Source: Chara braunii (lineage: Eukaryota > Streptophyta > Charophyceae > Charales > Characeae). From it: a DNA stretch of 30,063 bases. Below are positions 9,201-18,043 of the stretch, one piece after another. The stretch is taken from the NCBI GenBank assembly GCA_003427395.1, contig BFEA01000110.1, positions 2,713,529 to 2,743,591 of the forward strand, given 5' to 3'. The notes below the pieces were generated by a model. The model was not told the origin of the DNA. It did not search any database and saw nothing but the letters and a program-made list of their open reading frames with translations. How positions within the stretch are numbered: the first letter of the stretch is position 1; each line of letters starts with the position of its first letter. A program made the position numbers and the translations under genes.

Positions 9201-10544
9201 GGCGAAGTTTGTTCGCTGTGAATATTCTTCGAGAGATTCGAGCGAGCACCTCTACGCAATTGAGGAGTGCATCTTCTCCTGGGAAACAATCGCCGAATCG
9301 CACTCGCGGAGTCTGTCATCGTGAGCGCGACAATCGCAGAATCTATCCGTGAGAAATCGAAATTCAATGAATAATCGTGAAGATGGTGAACTAAATAGTC
9401 GTGAGGAAGAAATGTATGATTCGCATGATGTTCCGGTTCCTAATCTTAATGCACTCCCATCGGCACCTGTGACAACAACGTATGCGGCGGTTGAGAACAC
9501 GGTTGCGATTTTTGGGAATGCTAGCACTATTGAACCATTCGGGATTGGCGGTCGAGATCCGTGTAAGCATTGTGCTGCTAAATTGTGGCATCATGAAACA
9601 AAATGGACAAAGATGTGTTGTCGAAAAGGTACAAAACGTTGTCCTTTATAGGAATGACCTTGCGAAGGCTCCCCGGAACATGAGATTCTTTCCCTTTGGA
9701 CTTCTCAAAGTTCCCACGACTGATTCCTTCGAAACAATGCGAGGATCATTAATAATAATTTATCCCTCGCATCCTCACGATTGAAGCAACCGAGCGATGA
9801 TGTTCAAGGATTTCAGGGCCAACTTCGGCTCAAGGTCCAATCTTTCATTGTATCGGTGCACTGGCTGTCGGGGAAGTGAAACGTCCTCAGTTTGCACAAC
9901 TATACTTGCACGATCCTCAACGTTTGGACGATGCGATTGATCAAAAGGTAGATTTTCTTAATTTACCTACACGTACATCCGATGTCGAACTTGATCGAGC
10001 GAAACACATATTGAGAAGGTTTCACGAATTGCTACAACAATGTAACAATTACGTAAAGGACTTTATGACAGTTGATAACCTTCCACATGAAGCCTTGAAT
10101 GGGAGGAAGTTGGTCATAAATCCGGATGCCATGCCTGAGGAGGAACATGCAAGGCGTTATAACCGTCCTATGGGTCTACATGAGGTGTGTGTTCTGATGG
10201 CCGATGAACTCCTTCCTTGTGAGCTCGAGATTCGTTTGCGTGCTCCTCTTCCTGGTGAGCGGCAGACAGTTGTGGTTCTGAAATGTTCTCGAGCACACGA
10301 CTGCTTAAGGTTTGTTTTACTTTTCCCGGAGGGAATTGATAGTTGGTCTGTCCAACGTGCCTCGGATGCTGGATGACTGTCATGACTTAGTGCCAAGGAG
10401 TACTATGCATTTCACCTTCACGAGCGTGATGGTGAAAGACCTTGCCTCCTTTATGCAGCACGTCTCTTCTACGAGTTTTGTTTTATGGCGTACGCTAAAG
10501 TTGAATCCCTCCGTTTAAAATGGGTGAGATTCCATTAAAAAAAA

Positions 10545-11495
10545 TTGCGCTCAGAGTATAATCAGGATTTACGAGACGATGTGCAACAAAATCAACGTGG
10601 TGACGATATTGGAACAAAAGTGGTTTTACCGTCAACGTTCACTGGGGGGCCCCGATATATGAGTGAAAGATATCATGACAGCATGACAATTGTGAGACGA
10701 TTCCGAAAACCGGATCTTTTCATCACTATGACGTGCAACACTGACTGGCCGGAGATCAAACAAGCCCTGTTGCCAGGTCAATGTCCTAACGACAAACCGG
10801 ATCTTCTCATGCGAGTGTTCAAAGGTTATCTTGCACAGCTGATTGATGAGATAAAGAACAAAAAAATCTTTGGTAGCGTGAGTGGAATGTTGTATGTGGT
10901 GGAGTTTCAGAAAAGGGGTCTACCACACGCACATATATTGGTTATCCTGCATCCGGATGATAAAATTCGGGATGCGGATGCTGTTGACAATGTGGTGTAT
11001 GCTGAGATTCCTCCAGAAGGGGAATTGGGAGAAAAGGTAGCCAAGTTCATGTTACACGAGATTTGTAGTGCGGAGAAACGCGATGCTTCGTGTATGGAGG
11101 ATGGAGAATGCACAAAGGGGTTTCTGAAAGACTTCATTTCCATAACGACATTCAAAGACGAACAAATGTACCCTTCGTATGGGAGAAGGAAACCAAGTGA
11201 CGGTGGTTTTACGATTGTTCAAAATTGTGTCGTTTACGACAATCACCGTGTGGTCCCATATAACCCGTACTTGCTAATGAGGTTAAAATGCCACTTGAAT
11301 GTTGAATATTGTGCTAACATCAAGGTGTGCAAGTACGTGTATAAGTACGTGTACAAAGGGTGCGATCGTGCTATGGTTTGCGAGCAAGATAATAATGCGC
11401 CCATCCATAAAGTTAAATTGTATCAAGATATGCGTGTTGTAGGTGCATGCGAAGCATGCTGGCGTCTATTTGAGTTTGACGTTGCGGAACAATGA
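10545..11495 (+). other. Rep (HUH nuclease) domain of the Helitron
   Basis: A single 316-codon frame covers the core. It contains VVLPSTFTGGPRYMSERYHD and PDLFITMTCNTDWPEI, then FQKRGLPHAHIL with the metal-binding His-x-His at 10926-10934, and KYVYKYVYKGCDRA at about 11331-11373 with the paired tyrosines expected for a two-tyrosine nuclease. All catalytic residues I can place are present. The frame closes at a TGA right after FEFDVAEQ, and family-like sequence (PAVERLSMQKVQFEPDTEHEV) resumes immediately in the same frame. Confidence 0.9.
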
Positions 11496-12124
11496 CCAGC
11501 GGTGGAAAGATTGTCCATGCAAAAAGTGCAATTCGAACCTGACACTGAGCATGAGGTTGTTTCGCATGAACCCTCGAAAACGAAATTGACGGCATGGATA
11601 TTCCTAAAGACGAGCTTCCTCTTTACGCAGAAATCATTAATACTCATGTATGGGATAACAAATATAAGAAGTGGAACCGAAGAAAGCGTGATCTCCACGG
11701 TGGTCCCTTCGAGAAGATATCTCGGTTGCATCACGTGAGGATCACCGAAGGGGAACGATTCTATCTGCGTGTGTTGTTAAACCATGAACATTCTCGTGGG
11801 GTGCGCTCTTTTGCGGAAATTCGTAAGGTGGACGAAGTCGAATACGATTCTTTCAGATCCGTGTGTGTTCGATTAGGCTTTTTGCAAACAGACGATGCAT
11901 ACGATCAATGCATCGACACAGCCGCAGCGCATTACATGCCTGAAGAAGTTCGTAAAATATTTGCTATGGTTTTTGCGTTTGGTCCTGCGAACGATCCGGT
12001 CTGTTTCTTTGAACGACATTGGGATAAGATGTGTGATGATTTTCAATATCGTGCGGGCAACGAAATTGTTCCCTCAAACATTTTGCAATCCTTAGTGTTA
12101 TTCCATCTTGACCGTATTTTATAG

Positions 12125-13663
12125 GAGTCTGGAAAAAACATCCGTCAATTCTGCTTTTATTATCCAACACCCGATAGGGAAACGATTGCTGAAAACATAA
12201 CCAGACATTACGAGAATAGAACTGTATCCTCGATTCTAAATGACGAGTTATCGTATGATCCGATTCAAATGCAACGCAAATATAATTCTAATTTTTGATG
12301 TCTTCGTCCACGTCAACGAGTGTTGGTGAAAAGAGTCGTTCGGGCTGTGCAAGAGAAAAAACCGTTGCGTGCTTTTGTCGATGCACCAACTGGAACAGGA
12401 AGTACTTTTTGCATTAAAACTATTTTGGCGGGCATCAGGTCCCGTTTTGCGATTGCACTGACCGTCTCGTCCAGTGGCATAGCGACGACTCTTTTAACGG
12501 GGGGTCGAACGTTTCACTCCCGATTTCCCACACCTTTGAAACCTGATAACACGCGTCCCTTCTTGATTGCGAAACAAAGTGATATTGCGGAACTTATCCG
12601 CTGTGCCGACTTGATTGTTTGGGACGAGGCTCCGATGAGTAACAAATTTCACTTGGAAGCTCTTTACATTACGCTTCGGGACCTCTGTAACAATGACGAG
12701 TCGTTTGGTGGAAAAGTTCTACTTCCCGCTGGGGATTTTAAACAGGTTTTACCCGTTGTGAGAAATGGATCGCGAGCGCAACAGATTGATGCGTCCATGA
12801 AAATGTCTCCTTTGTGGAAACTTTTTGAGATTCATCAACTGACTGAAAATATGCGAATCTTAAGCTTAGGGGATGACGAAATGGCACAAATGTATGACCA
12901 CTTTTTGATGCATATTGGGAATGGTGACCATCCTCGCGTTGTTCCTAATGAACCTGCTGTGGTCAGATTGCCACGTGATATTTGTACGGATAAACCAATT
13001 GATGAATTGATTTCATAGACGTTTGATGATGTGTCCAACCATGTGGGCGATGCCGAGTACTTTTTGCCTCGATTAATTTTATGCCCTACTAATGACGATG
13101 TCGGTTCTGTTAACAACCGTGTTCTTGACGACTTCCTTGGGGAGGTGCGTTAACTTTTCAGTGTTGATTATCCTAATTCAGATGATACCGGGCTTGGTAT
13201 TGAGCGAGAGTTTTTAAACTCTCTCGATGAATCTGACCTTCCACCTCACAAGCTGCGCTTAAAAATTGGTGCACCTCTCATGCTTTTGCGAAATTTGTCA
13301 CCGAAGCACGGACTTTGCAATGACACAAGGCTGATTCTGAAAAAGATCGTTAATGATGATTTGTTGGAAGTGACAATAATGCACACACGTAAAACAACAC
13401 TGATCCCCAAGATTGATCTGACAAGCGATGGTGAGACTACTGGATTCAAATAGTTTAGGAGACAATTTTCAGTTCGTCTTGTTTTTGCTGTAACGATTAA
13501 CAAGTCGCAATGACAAACGGTATCACGCGGTGGGGTTTGGCTACGCAAACTGTTTTTTTCGCATGGTCAACTGTATATTGGCCATCCGAACAACATCCGT
13601 GTTGCGTTGCCTGATAAGAATTTTTTTACAAAGAATATTGTATATCATGAACTTTTGGGATGA
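12125..13663 (+). other. PIF1-type helicase domain of the Helitron, Walker A lysine lost
   Basis: The main open piece is 12320-13018. Walker A reads DAPTGTGSTF where the family has GTGKT; the lysine codon is AGT (serine) at 12401-12403. Walker B is LIVWDEAPM, and a later motif is LPAGDFKQVLPVV. After a stop at 13016, family sequence continues: [67 protein letters not shown], then a TGA where glycine is usual, and FFSHGQLYIG. Loss of the Walker A lysine normally abolishes ATP hydrolysis, so the helicase would be dead even without the stops. Confidence 0.88.
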
Positions 13664-13741
13664 GTCATTCTTTTTCTTTTTCATCGACCATTGACATTCC
13701 AAATAATTCGATCATATTCTTTTTTTGCAGGCGACTCCCGA

Positions 13742-15424
13742 ATGCCGCATAAGTACGACACTCGTGCTAAGAGGAAAGCAATGGCAACCAGCAATACCAC
13801 TCAGTATGATACGAATATTACGTCAAAAGCTGGAGCCAAACATTCGGAGAGGTCGAAGAAAAGTGGAAATGATGAGAGGTCGGTGAATCTTGGAAGTGAA
13901 CATCATCGGGATGATCATCCTGTTTTGCGTGAGGTTGAACGTGAACGTTCTCAAGAGAATACCCTTGATGATGCTGAGAAAATGGTTGTGGAGGGGGATA
14001 ATGACAATTGTCGTGTTGATGGGGATGGTTCGCGTAGAGGTCAGTCGGGTAGGCCTATTAACCTTACATTTCGCAATCTTGAGGATGATAACGTTACCGA
14101 TGATTCGAAAGGAGACCTGGTTGAATCTACATTCGTGAGAAAACGGAGCCGTCGTGCGAAAACTAATATTTTGGATTCGCCCCGAGTTTCTGAGCCTACG
14201 CTCAATAATAATCGGGTGGAACGACAACCGGTTGCTTGTGAAACGGGAACTCAGATTTTAAGAGCGCTAAATGAACTCCTTGCCGAGGCACTTGCATCTC
14301 TTGAATTTTGTGCACCGCTCGCTGGACGTGCACGTGTTCGTGATTCGTGTTCGCAATCTCAACGCAGTGGACGTGAAACAGATGTTTCTGCCACATCACA
14401 AACGCAAAATCGTGCGGGTGTTATTGTGGTGTCCGACGATAAGCATGAACCCGCAATCCGTGCTCCGAATCCGCGCGCTTACCTTGGAAAATGGTTCGAG
14501 GATGCGAAGAAGGTTGACATACAAAATAACTTGACTGAGGTGCTTTTTGAAATGTTTGTCAAAAGTGTCACAGTCGTAAAAGATGGACGAATATGGAAAA
14601 ACTTCCTCGAGTGGAAAGGAAACAAACTCACTAATATGCGGTTGGAACGAAAATCCCCTGAGACTCTTCCTTCAAACCCGTTGCGTGTTTCGGATTTGGA
14701 GGCTTCTTCCATGTTGAATTCACTTTTGACCGATGAGTATATTGCTCTCTCTAGTGAGGAGATTAGTAGGATGACATTTGATTTGCCACATTGTCCGACA
14801 GAAGGACCCATTCCCCAACCCTTTCACAGATATGCACGGATATTACAGCTTCTCAAAAGGATTCCTCCCGTGGTTGCTTCTTCCATTCCTCATTGCGCTC
14901 CGATCCGTAGACTTCCCCTTGAAGCAACATCTCCTCCAAATTTTCAACGTCTTGCGGATTATGCTTCACCATCCAATATGTCAACGTCGATTATCACTAC
15001 TTCTGTTGTTGTTTCTGCTTTGCCGGCCGCTACAGCTACTCCGTCTCCTGTCAGTTGTGTTGTGCCCGCTATTACGCCATCAACAGACCATCTTCATGTC
15101 CATACAGGACCCTTCGAACAACCAAGTTTTTATAATTTTAACACTGTCGTCTATGACTCTCTTGAGTCTATTGGTCCCCAAAAGACCCTTGCACATCTGT
15201 CCTATCTTGACAGTTCTCACAGGGTGCAAGATATTGTGGAAGCAGCAACGGAATTGAATACGAGCATGAACACTTGGAGATGTGTGGATGCTGCAATTCA
15301 TCTCGATTACAATCGACAAAGACAGGGTCGATTCAGAACTTTCGAGGAGTATCGTAGGAAAATGTTGCAACAAGTTTTTATTCGTGAGGTGCTGCAAGAG
15401 TATCGTTCCAGTGAAGGAATTTGA
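13742..15424 (+). CDS. Intact 560-aa ORF downstream of RepHel, unknown function
   Basis: I choose the ATG at 13742 (MPHKYDTRAKRKAMATS). It follows a pyrimidine tract and a plausible 3' splice acceptor, TTCTTTTTTTGCAG (13717-13730), so the true start may lie in an upstream exon. The frame is open for 560 codons. Residues 1-170 are charged and Ser/Asn/Asp-rich and probably disordered. Around 255-345 there is a compact-looking stretch with YLGKWFEDAKKVDIQNNLTE, MFVKSVTVVKDGRIWKNFLE and EASSMLNSLLTDEYIALSSE. A Pro/Ser/Thr-rich linker follows, then a helical C terminus (FRTFEEYRRKMLQQVFIREV). The opening 'YDTRAKRK' resembles the starts of some retroelement Gag proteins, but I cannot assign a family. 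It lies in the Helitron, about 80 bp past the helicase stop. Confidence 0.7.
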   Translation: MPHKYDTRAKRKAMATSNTTQYDTNITSKAGAKHSERSKKSGNDERSVNLGSEHHRDDHPVLREVERERSQENTLDDAEKMVVEGDNDNCRVDGDGSRRGQSGRPINLTFRNLEDDNVTDDSKGDLVESTFVRKRSRRAKTNILDSPRVSEPTLNNNRVERQPVACETGTQILRALNELLAEALASLEFCAPLAGRARVRDSCSQSQRSGRETDVSATSQTQNRAGVIVVSDDKHEPAIRAPNPRAYLGKWFEDAKKVDIQNNLTEVLFEMFVKSVTVVKDGRIWKNFLEWKGNKLTNMRLERKSPETLPSNPLRVSDLEASSMLNSLLTDEYIALSSEEISRMTFDLPHCPTEGPIPQPFHRYARILQLLKRIPPVVASSIPHCAPIRRLPLEATSPPNFQRLADYASPSNMSTSIITTSVVVSALPAATATPSPVSCVVPAITPSTDHLHVHTGPFEQPSFYNFNTVVYDSLESIGPQKTLAHLSYLDSSHRVQDIVEAATELNTSMNTWRCVDAAIHLDYNRQRQGRFRTFEEYRRKMLQQVFIREVLQEYRSSEGI

Positions 15425-15555
15425 TTGGTCTTATAAGAGAAATAGGAAGTGAGAGATGTTCATTGGGCGGTCGTCCAGGCGTTGCCTTAATGACATATTT
15501 TTTTATGGTCAGCTTCGGTTTTGATCAAGTAATTGCCCTTACAAAAGAGATAGGA

Positions 15556-15598
15556 NNNNNNNNNNNNNNNNNNNNNNNNNNNNNNNNNNNNNNNNNNN
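15556..15598. other. Assembly gap (43 N)
   Basis: The gap sits directly before a pure (GA)n tract, so the missing sequence is probably more microsatellite. Confidence 0.98.

Positions 15599-15660
<62 letters not shown>
15599..15660. repeat. (GA)n microsatellite
   Basis: About 29 GA units after the gap. It faces a (CT)n tract 185 bp downstream, so the two could pair as long inverted arms. Confidence 0.95.
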
Positions 15661-15662
<2 letters not shown>

Positions 15663-15843
15663 AAATAATTTTGATTTGATATTATTGCGTTTTTTTACGT
15701 CAAGGTGGATTCCATTACGCAATAATTGTGCCTTGATCATGCTGCGGGCACTTGCTAACTTTAATGGAACGATAAATCCTTACATTAAACTTCTTCTCTT
15801 TGTATACTGGTGTTGATGTTTCTTTATTCTTTGCTCTTTTGTT

Positions 15844-15844
<1 letters not shown>
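15661..15844. other. Loop sequence between the (GA)n and (CT)n tracts
   Basis: No gene or motif seen. Confidence 0.5.

Positions 15845-15907
<63 letters not shown>
15845..15907. repeat. (CT)n microsatellite
   Basis: About 31 CT units, trailing into degenerate CT-rich sequence to about 15965. Confidence 0.96.
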
Positions 15908-15910
<3 letters not shown>

Positions 15911-16165
15911 ATGTCTCTATCTTTTCTTTTCTTTCTATCTCCATTTGTCTGTCTCTGTCTCTCCTCGGCCTTCCTCCTACTTCTTTTTTTATGATTTAAA
16001 TTGATTTTTCAATTTGTCACTTTTTTTTTTCGTCAGTTAACCTCAGACTTCGTAGCCAATTTTGGGCTATTCTTTATTACCCTGTGATTCAAATTTTTTT
16101 TTTTAAGTCTGTTTCAGTTTATGTCAGTGGCTTGTGTTAGGTTCCCTACGACATTTCTTATTTTT

Positions 16166-16208
16166 GCGGGCATTGCCCGCACCGCCCGCACCGCGGGCGC
16201 TTAGCTGG
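16166..16208 (+). other. Helitron 3' terminus: double hairpin and CTGG end
   Basis: Hairpin 1 is GCGGGC-ATT-GCCCGC (16166-16180). Hairpin 2 is GCCCGC-ACC-GCGGGC (16184-16198). Six nucleotides later CTGG (16205-16208) matches the Helitron CTRR terminus and is followed by T. This is the termination signal for rolling-circle transfer. The two hairpins have complementary arms and could also pair with each other. Confidence 0.75.
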
Positions 16209-16235
16209 TTATTATTATTATTATTATTATTATTA
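16209..16235. repeat. (TTA)n microsatellite at the edge of repeat A copy 2
   Basis: Nine TTA-type units directly after the Helitron end and directly before repeat A copy 2. Confidence 0.95.
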
Positions 16236-16324
16236 TCATCTTACCGATTTCTCAGACGATGTTTTCTTTCTGGTCTCCGTCACTTCGTGGGGAGGCTAAC
16301 GGTTCATTTCCAAGCTTTGATCGC

Positions 16325-16634
16325 CGTCTGGAGGCCTAGATAGGCCTGGTCTTTCGGTTATTCCCTTGAGTGATTTGCCTGCGAAGCGTCGCACGATGGG
16401 ATCCCAAAAGAGGGCTAACCAACGACCGCTTCGGTAGGAGACCTATCACCCCCAGATGTTAGGTCACAGGCCCCCTCCTTACCATCGAACACATGTACCC
16501 GTCAAAGGTAGTCTGGCGGTGTATTTTGAAGAAGGAAGGACGACTATCGGTATCCCATTATGGGACCACCGTGTCGGATCTGATATCGTTTGTTCGAAAG
16601 GAAAAATGAAAGGAAGGTGGCCGACTGTGAAAGG
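16325..16634 (+). other. Perfectly conserved, hairpin-rich core of repeat A (copy 2)
   Basis: Identical over 310 nt to 4152-4461, with all the inverted repeats described for copy 1. Confidence 0.6.
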
Positions 16635-16713
16635 TCTGCGTGTACTGCGACCGTTGGAGTTCGGCTCCGCTACTTCCTTCTGTCTACTTGTTTCGGGAGA
16701 TTTTGAAAAATAA
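16456..16713 (+). CDS. Small conserved ORF 1 of repeat A (copy 2), 85 aa
   Basis: Same start, stop and length as 4283-4540, with three amino-acid changes near the C terminus (Cys to Arg, Thr to Ala, Arg to Gly). Unknown product; coding status doubtful. Confidence 0.25.
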   Translation: MLGHRPPPYHRTHVPVKGSLAVYFEEGRTTIGIPLWDHRVGSDIVCSKGKMKGRWPTVKGLRVLRPLEFGSATSFCLLVSGDFEK

Positions 16714-16823
16714 ATGTTTCCCCTTCCTTTGTTTATTTTATCTTATTTTATTATTTGATGAATTACAGATTATTAAAATGCAGAACATTGAGAGTTATTT
16801 GAGTCCCTCGTTTGGAGCGTTGG

Positions 16824-16851
16824 GATCACGGTGATCGACGACCTTATAAAA
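16824..16851 (+). promoter_or_regulatory. Dyad plus TATA-like box in repeat A copy 2
   Basis: GATCACGGTGATC (16824-16836) and TATAAAA (16845-16851) are unchanged from copy 1, with the same spacing. Confidence 0.4.
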
Positions 16852-17107
16852 GAGAGAGGGAGACGAGCCTCTACTTACCCAAGCACGAGCAGTCTCGATG
16901 CATTGTTTGTTGGTAGACTGATAGGGGGGTCATGTTGCCGTATGAGTGTGAGGTAGACCTGCCTGCCTGTGTGTACGTTGAGTGCTAAGGCCTGACTATT
17001 TAGGAAGCCGGTGGCCTGACATTCACGGTCTGTTCACGAGGGTTTGCCATGGTCCGAAGCAATGGGTTGTACAACTATAGGCCGAGATGCATCTAGTCCC
17101 TCTGTAG

Positions 17108-17470
17108 GTGGGAGCGGATGTCGGGAGATGGCCTATGGTAACAGCCGTGCTAAACTACAGCTACGGCAGGAGGGAGGCGAAGCTGAGGATAAACGTAGAG
17201 GGGAAAAAAGAGGAGGAGATGAGGGCGGACCCGAACCTGCAGATGACGATTACGGAGGCAAAGGATCGTGCTGAGAGAAGGTGCAGGCGGGATAGAGTCA
17301 CCGACGAAGTCAGGGTGACGGTTTCGTATCTGGAGGCTGAGACTTCTACGGATACCGTGGAGAGTGACAAACAACATTTGAACCGCGATACGGAAGCAGA
17401 GAATGAGGCAAGCGATTTAGAGGCCACAACCCAGTCACCGGCTAGCAGGACTTGTGGAGGAAGGTCCTGA
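17108..17470 (+). CDS. Open frame 2 of repeat A (copy 2), about 120 codons
   Basis: Counterpart of 4935-5318. It differs at roughly 13 residues over the first 110 and has a different C terminus because of the deletion. No ATG start and no recognised domain. Confidence 0.2.
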   Translation: MGADVGRWPMVTAVLNYSYGRREAKLRINVEGKKEEEMRADPNLQMTITEAKDRAERRCRRDRVTDEVRVTVSYLEAETSTDTVESDKQHLNRDTEAENEASDLEATTQSPASRTCGGRS

Positions 17471-17670
17471 GGCCAATCCGAGGCGACAGATGAATTGACC
17501 GTAATGGCCTCAAGTAGGACTGTGAGAGGGTGTCTCAGGGAGACCCAAAAAGAGAGGTGGTTGTGTACGGTCGGCGAGAAGGCGGTAATGTGTGGGACTC
17601 AGAGAAGAGGCACGGACGAAGACTCGCGGTACATGGGCTACACGTGGCACGGTCTGGCGAGAGAAAGGGA

Positions 17671-17999
17671 GGTCAACGAAAGGAGAGACCTAGCGAGCGA
17701 GCGGAATGCGATTGACGTCAACTGCTACCTCCACGCTCACGCGACGTTTTGCGTCTGCCGAGCCATGGGAAGTCTTCACGAAGTGTCGGGGGATCAGGAG
17801 TTAAGGTGTGTGTGTGAGAGAGAGGGAGGTCAACGAAAGGGGAGACTTGGCGAGCGAGCGGGACGCGAGCTTGCAGAGTGCGATTGACGTCAGCTGCTGC
17901 CTCCACACTCACGCGATGTTTTGCGCATGCCGAGCTGTAGGAAGTCTTCACGAAGTGTCGGGGGATCATGAGTTAAGGCATGTGTGAGAGAGAGAGGGG
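17671..17999. repeat. Two-unit tandem duplication (about 157-172 bp) with TGACGTCA sites
   Basis: GGTCAACGAAAGG begins unit 1 at 17671 and unit 2 at 17828. The rest follows in order: GCGAGCGAGCGG, a TGACGTCA site, CCTCCAC...CTCACGCGA, GTCTTCACGAAGTGTCGGGG, then GA/GT-rich ends. Unit 2 has about 15 extra bases before its TGACGTCA. Identity is roughly 85-90% by eye. Confidence 0.85.
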
Positions 18000-18039
18000 G
18001 AAATCGTAGCAGAGTGTGTGGTAGTTTCAGTTGACGTCA
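17713..18039. promoter_or_regulatory. Three TGACGTCA palindromes (bZIP/CRE-type cores)
   Basis: Exact 8-bp palindromes at 17713-17720, 17885-17892 and 18032-18039. The first two are tied to the tandem duplication. The third is centred in a 12-bp palindrome, GTTGACGTCAAC, outside it. TGACGTCA is the classic bZIP-factor core, but no gene follows that these would control. Confidence 0.4.
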
Positions 18040-18043
18040 ACTC

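Larger units (their letters stand above)
9349..13663 (+). pseudogene. Broken Helitron Rep/helicase (RepHel)
   Basis: RepHel nicks and joins single-stranded DNA (HUH Rep domain) and unwinds it (PIF1-type helicase) during rolling-circle transposition. Fragments in order: a cysteine-rich segment CKHCAAKLWHHE...CCRKG (9565-9630), the signature C-x2-C-A...CC of Helitron N-termini; a segment with FAQLYLHD and LLPGER-like wording (9790-10376); AKEYYAFHLHERDGERPCLL and AYAKVESLRLKW (10391-10518); the Rep core (10545-11495); a linker with WNRRKRDL, FYLRVLLNHEHSRG and FAEIRKVDEVEYDSF (11594-12124); and the helicase (12125-13663), ending TKNIVYHELLG. All three frames are used, with at least six frameshifts or stops, including TGA at 11494-11496 and inside the SQ-stop-QT motif near 13512. 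It is non-functional as written. Confidence 0.9.
7660..16208 (+). mobile_element. Helitron rolling-circle transposon, about 8.5 kb
   Basis: The element carries a broken but recognisable Rep/helicase gene and a typical Helitron 3' end: two GC hairpins, then 6 nt, then CTGG (the CTRR consensus) at 16205-16208, followed by T. Helitrons insert between A and T. The right flank here is TTATTATTA. The best left end I find is 7660, TCGTATATGC, preceded by TTTTATTA. This satisfies the 5' TC rule and would rebuild an uninterrupted T-rich/(TTA)n tract like that at 3991-4063 if the element were removed. The right end is well supported; the left end rests on this junction logic only. Known autonomous plant Helitrons fall in this size range. 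Confidence 0.6.
16236..17590 (+). repeat. Repeat A, copy 2
   Basis: Same-orientation copy of 4064-5571, with the same boundary at (TTA)n and the same loss of similarity at GGCGGTAATG. It lacks about 165 bp present in copy 1; the join is near 17435, at CAACCCAGTC/ACCGGCTAGC. Sequence beyond 17590 does not match the flank of copy 1. Confidence 0.85.

Noticed and set aside
11494-13514. TGA stops in RepHel as recoded sense codons
   Set aside because: TAG and TAA stops and frameshifts also occur in the same gene, and the positions replaced by TGA differ (for example glycine in SQGQT), so ordinary decay explains them.
4064-17590. Repeat A copies as the two LTRs of one retrotransposon
   Set aside because: Both copies are in the same orientation, but neither has TG...CA ends. 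No primer-binding site follows copy 1, no polypurine tract precedes copy 2, and the DNA between them is a Helitron and simple repeats, not gag-pol.
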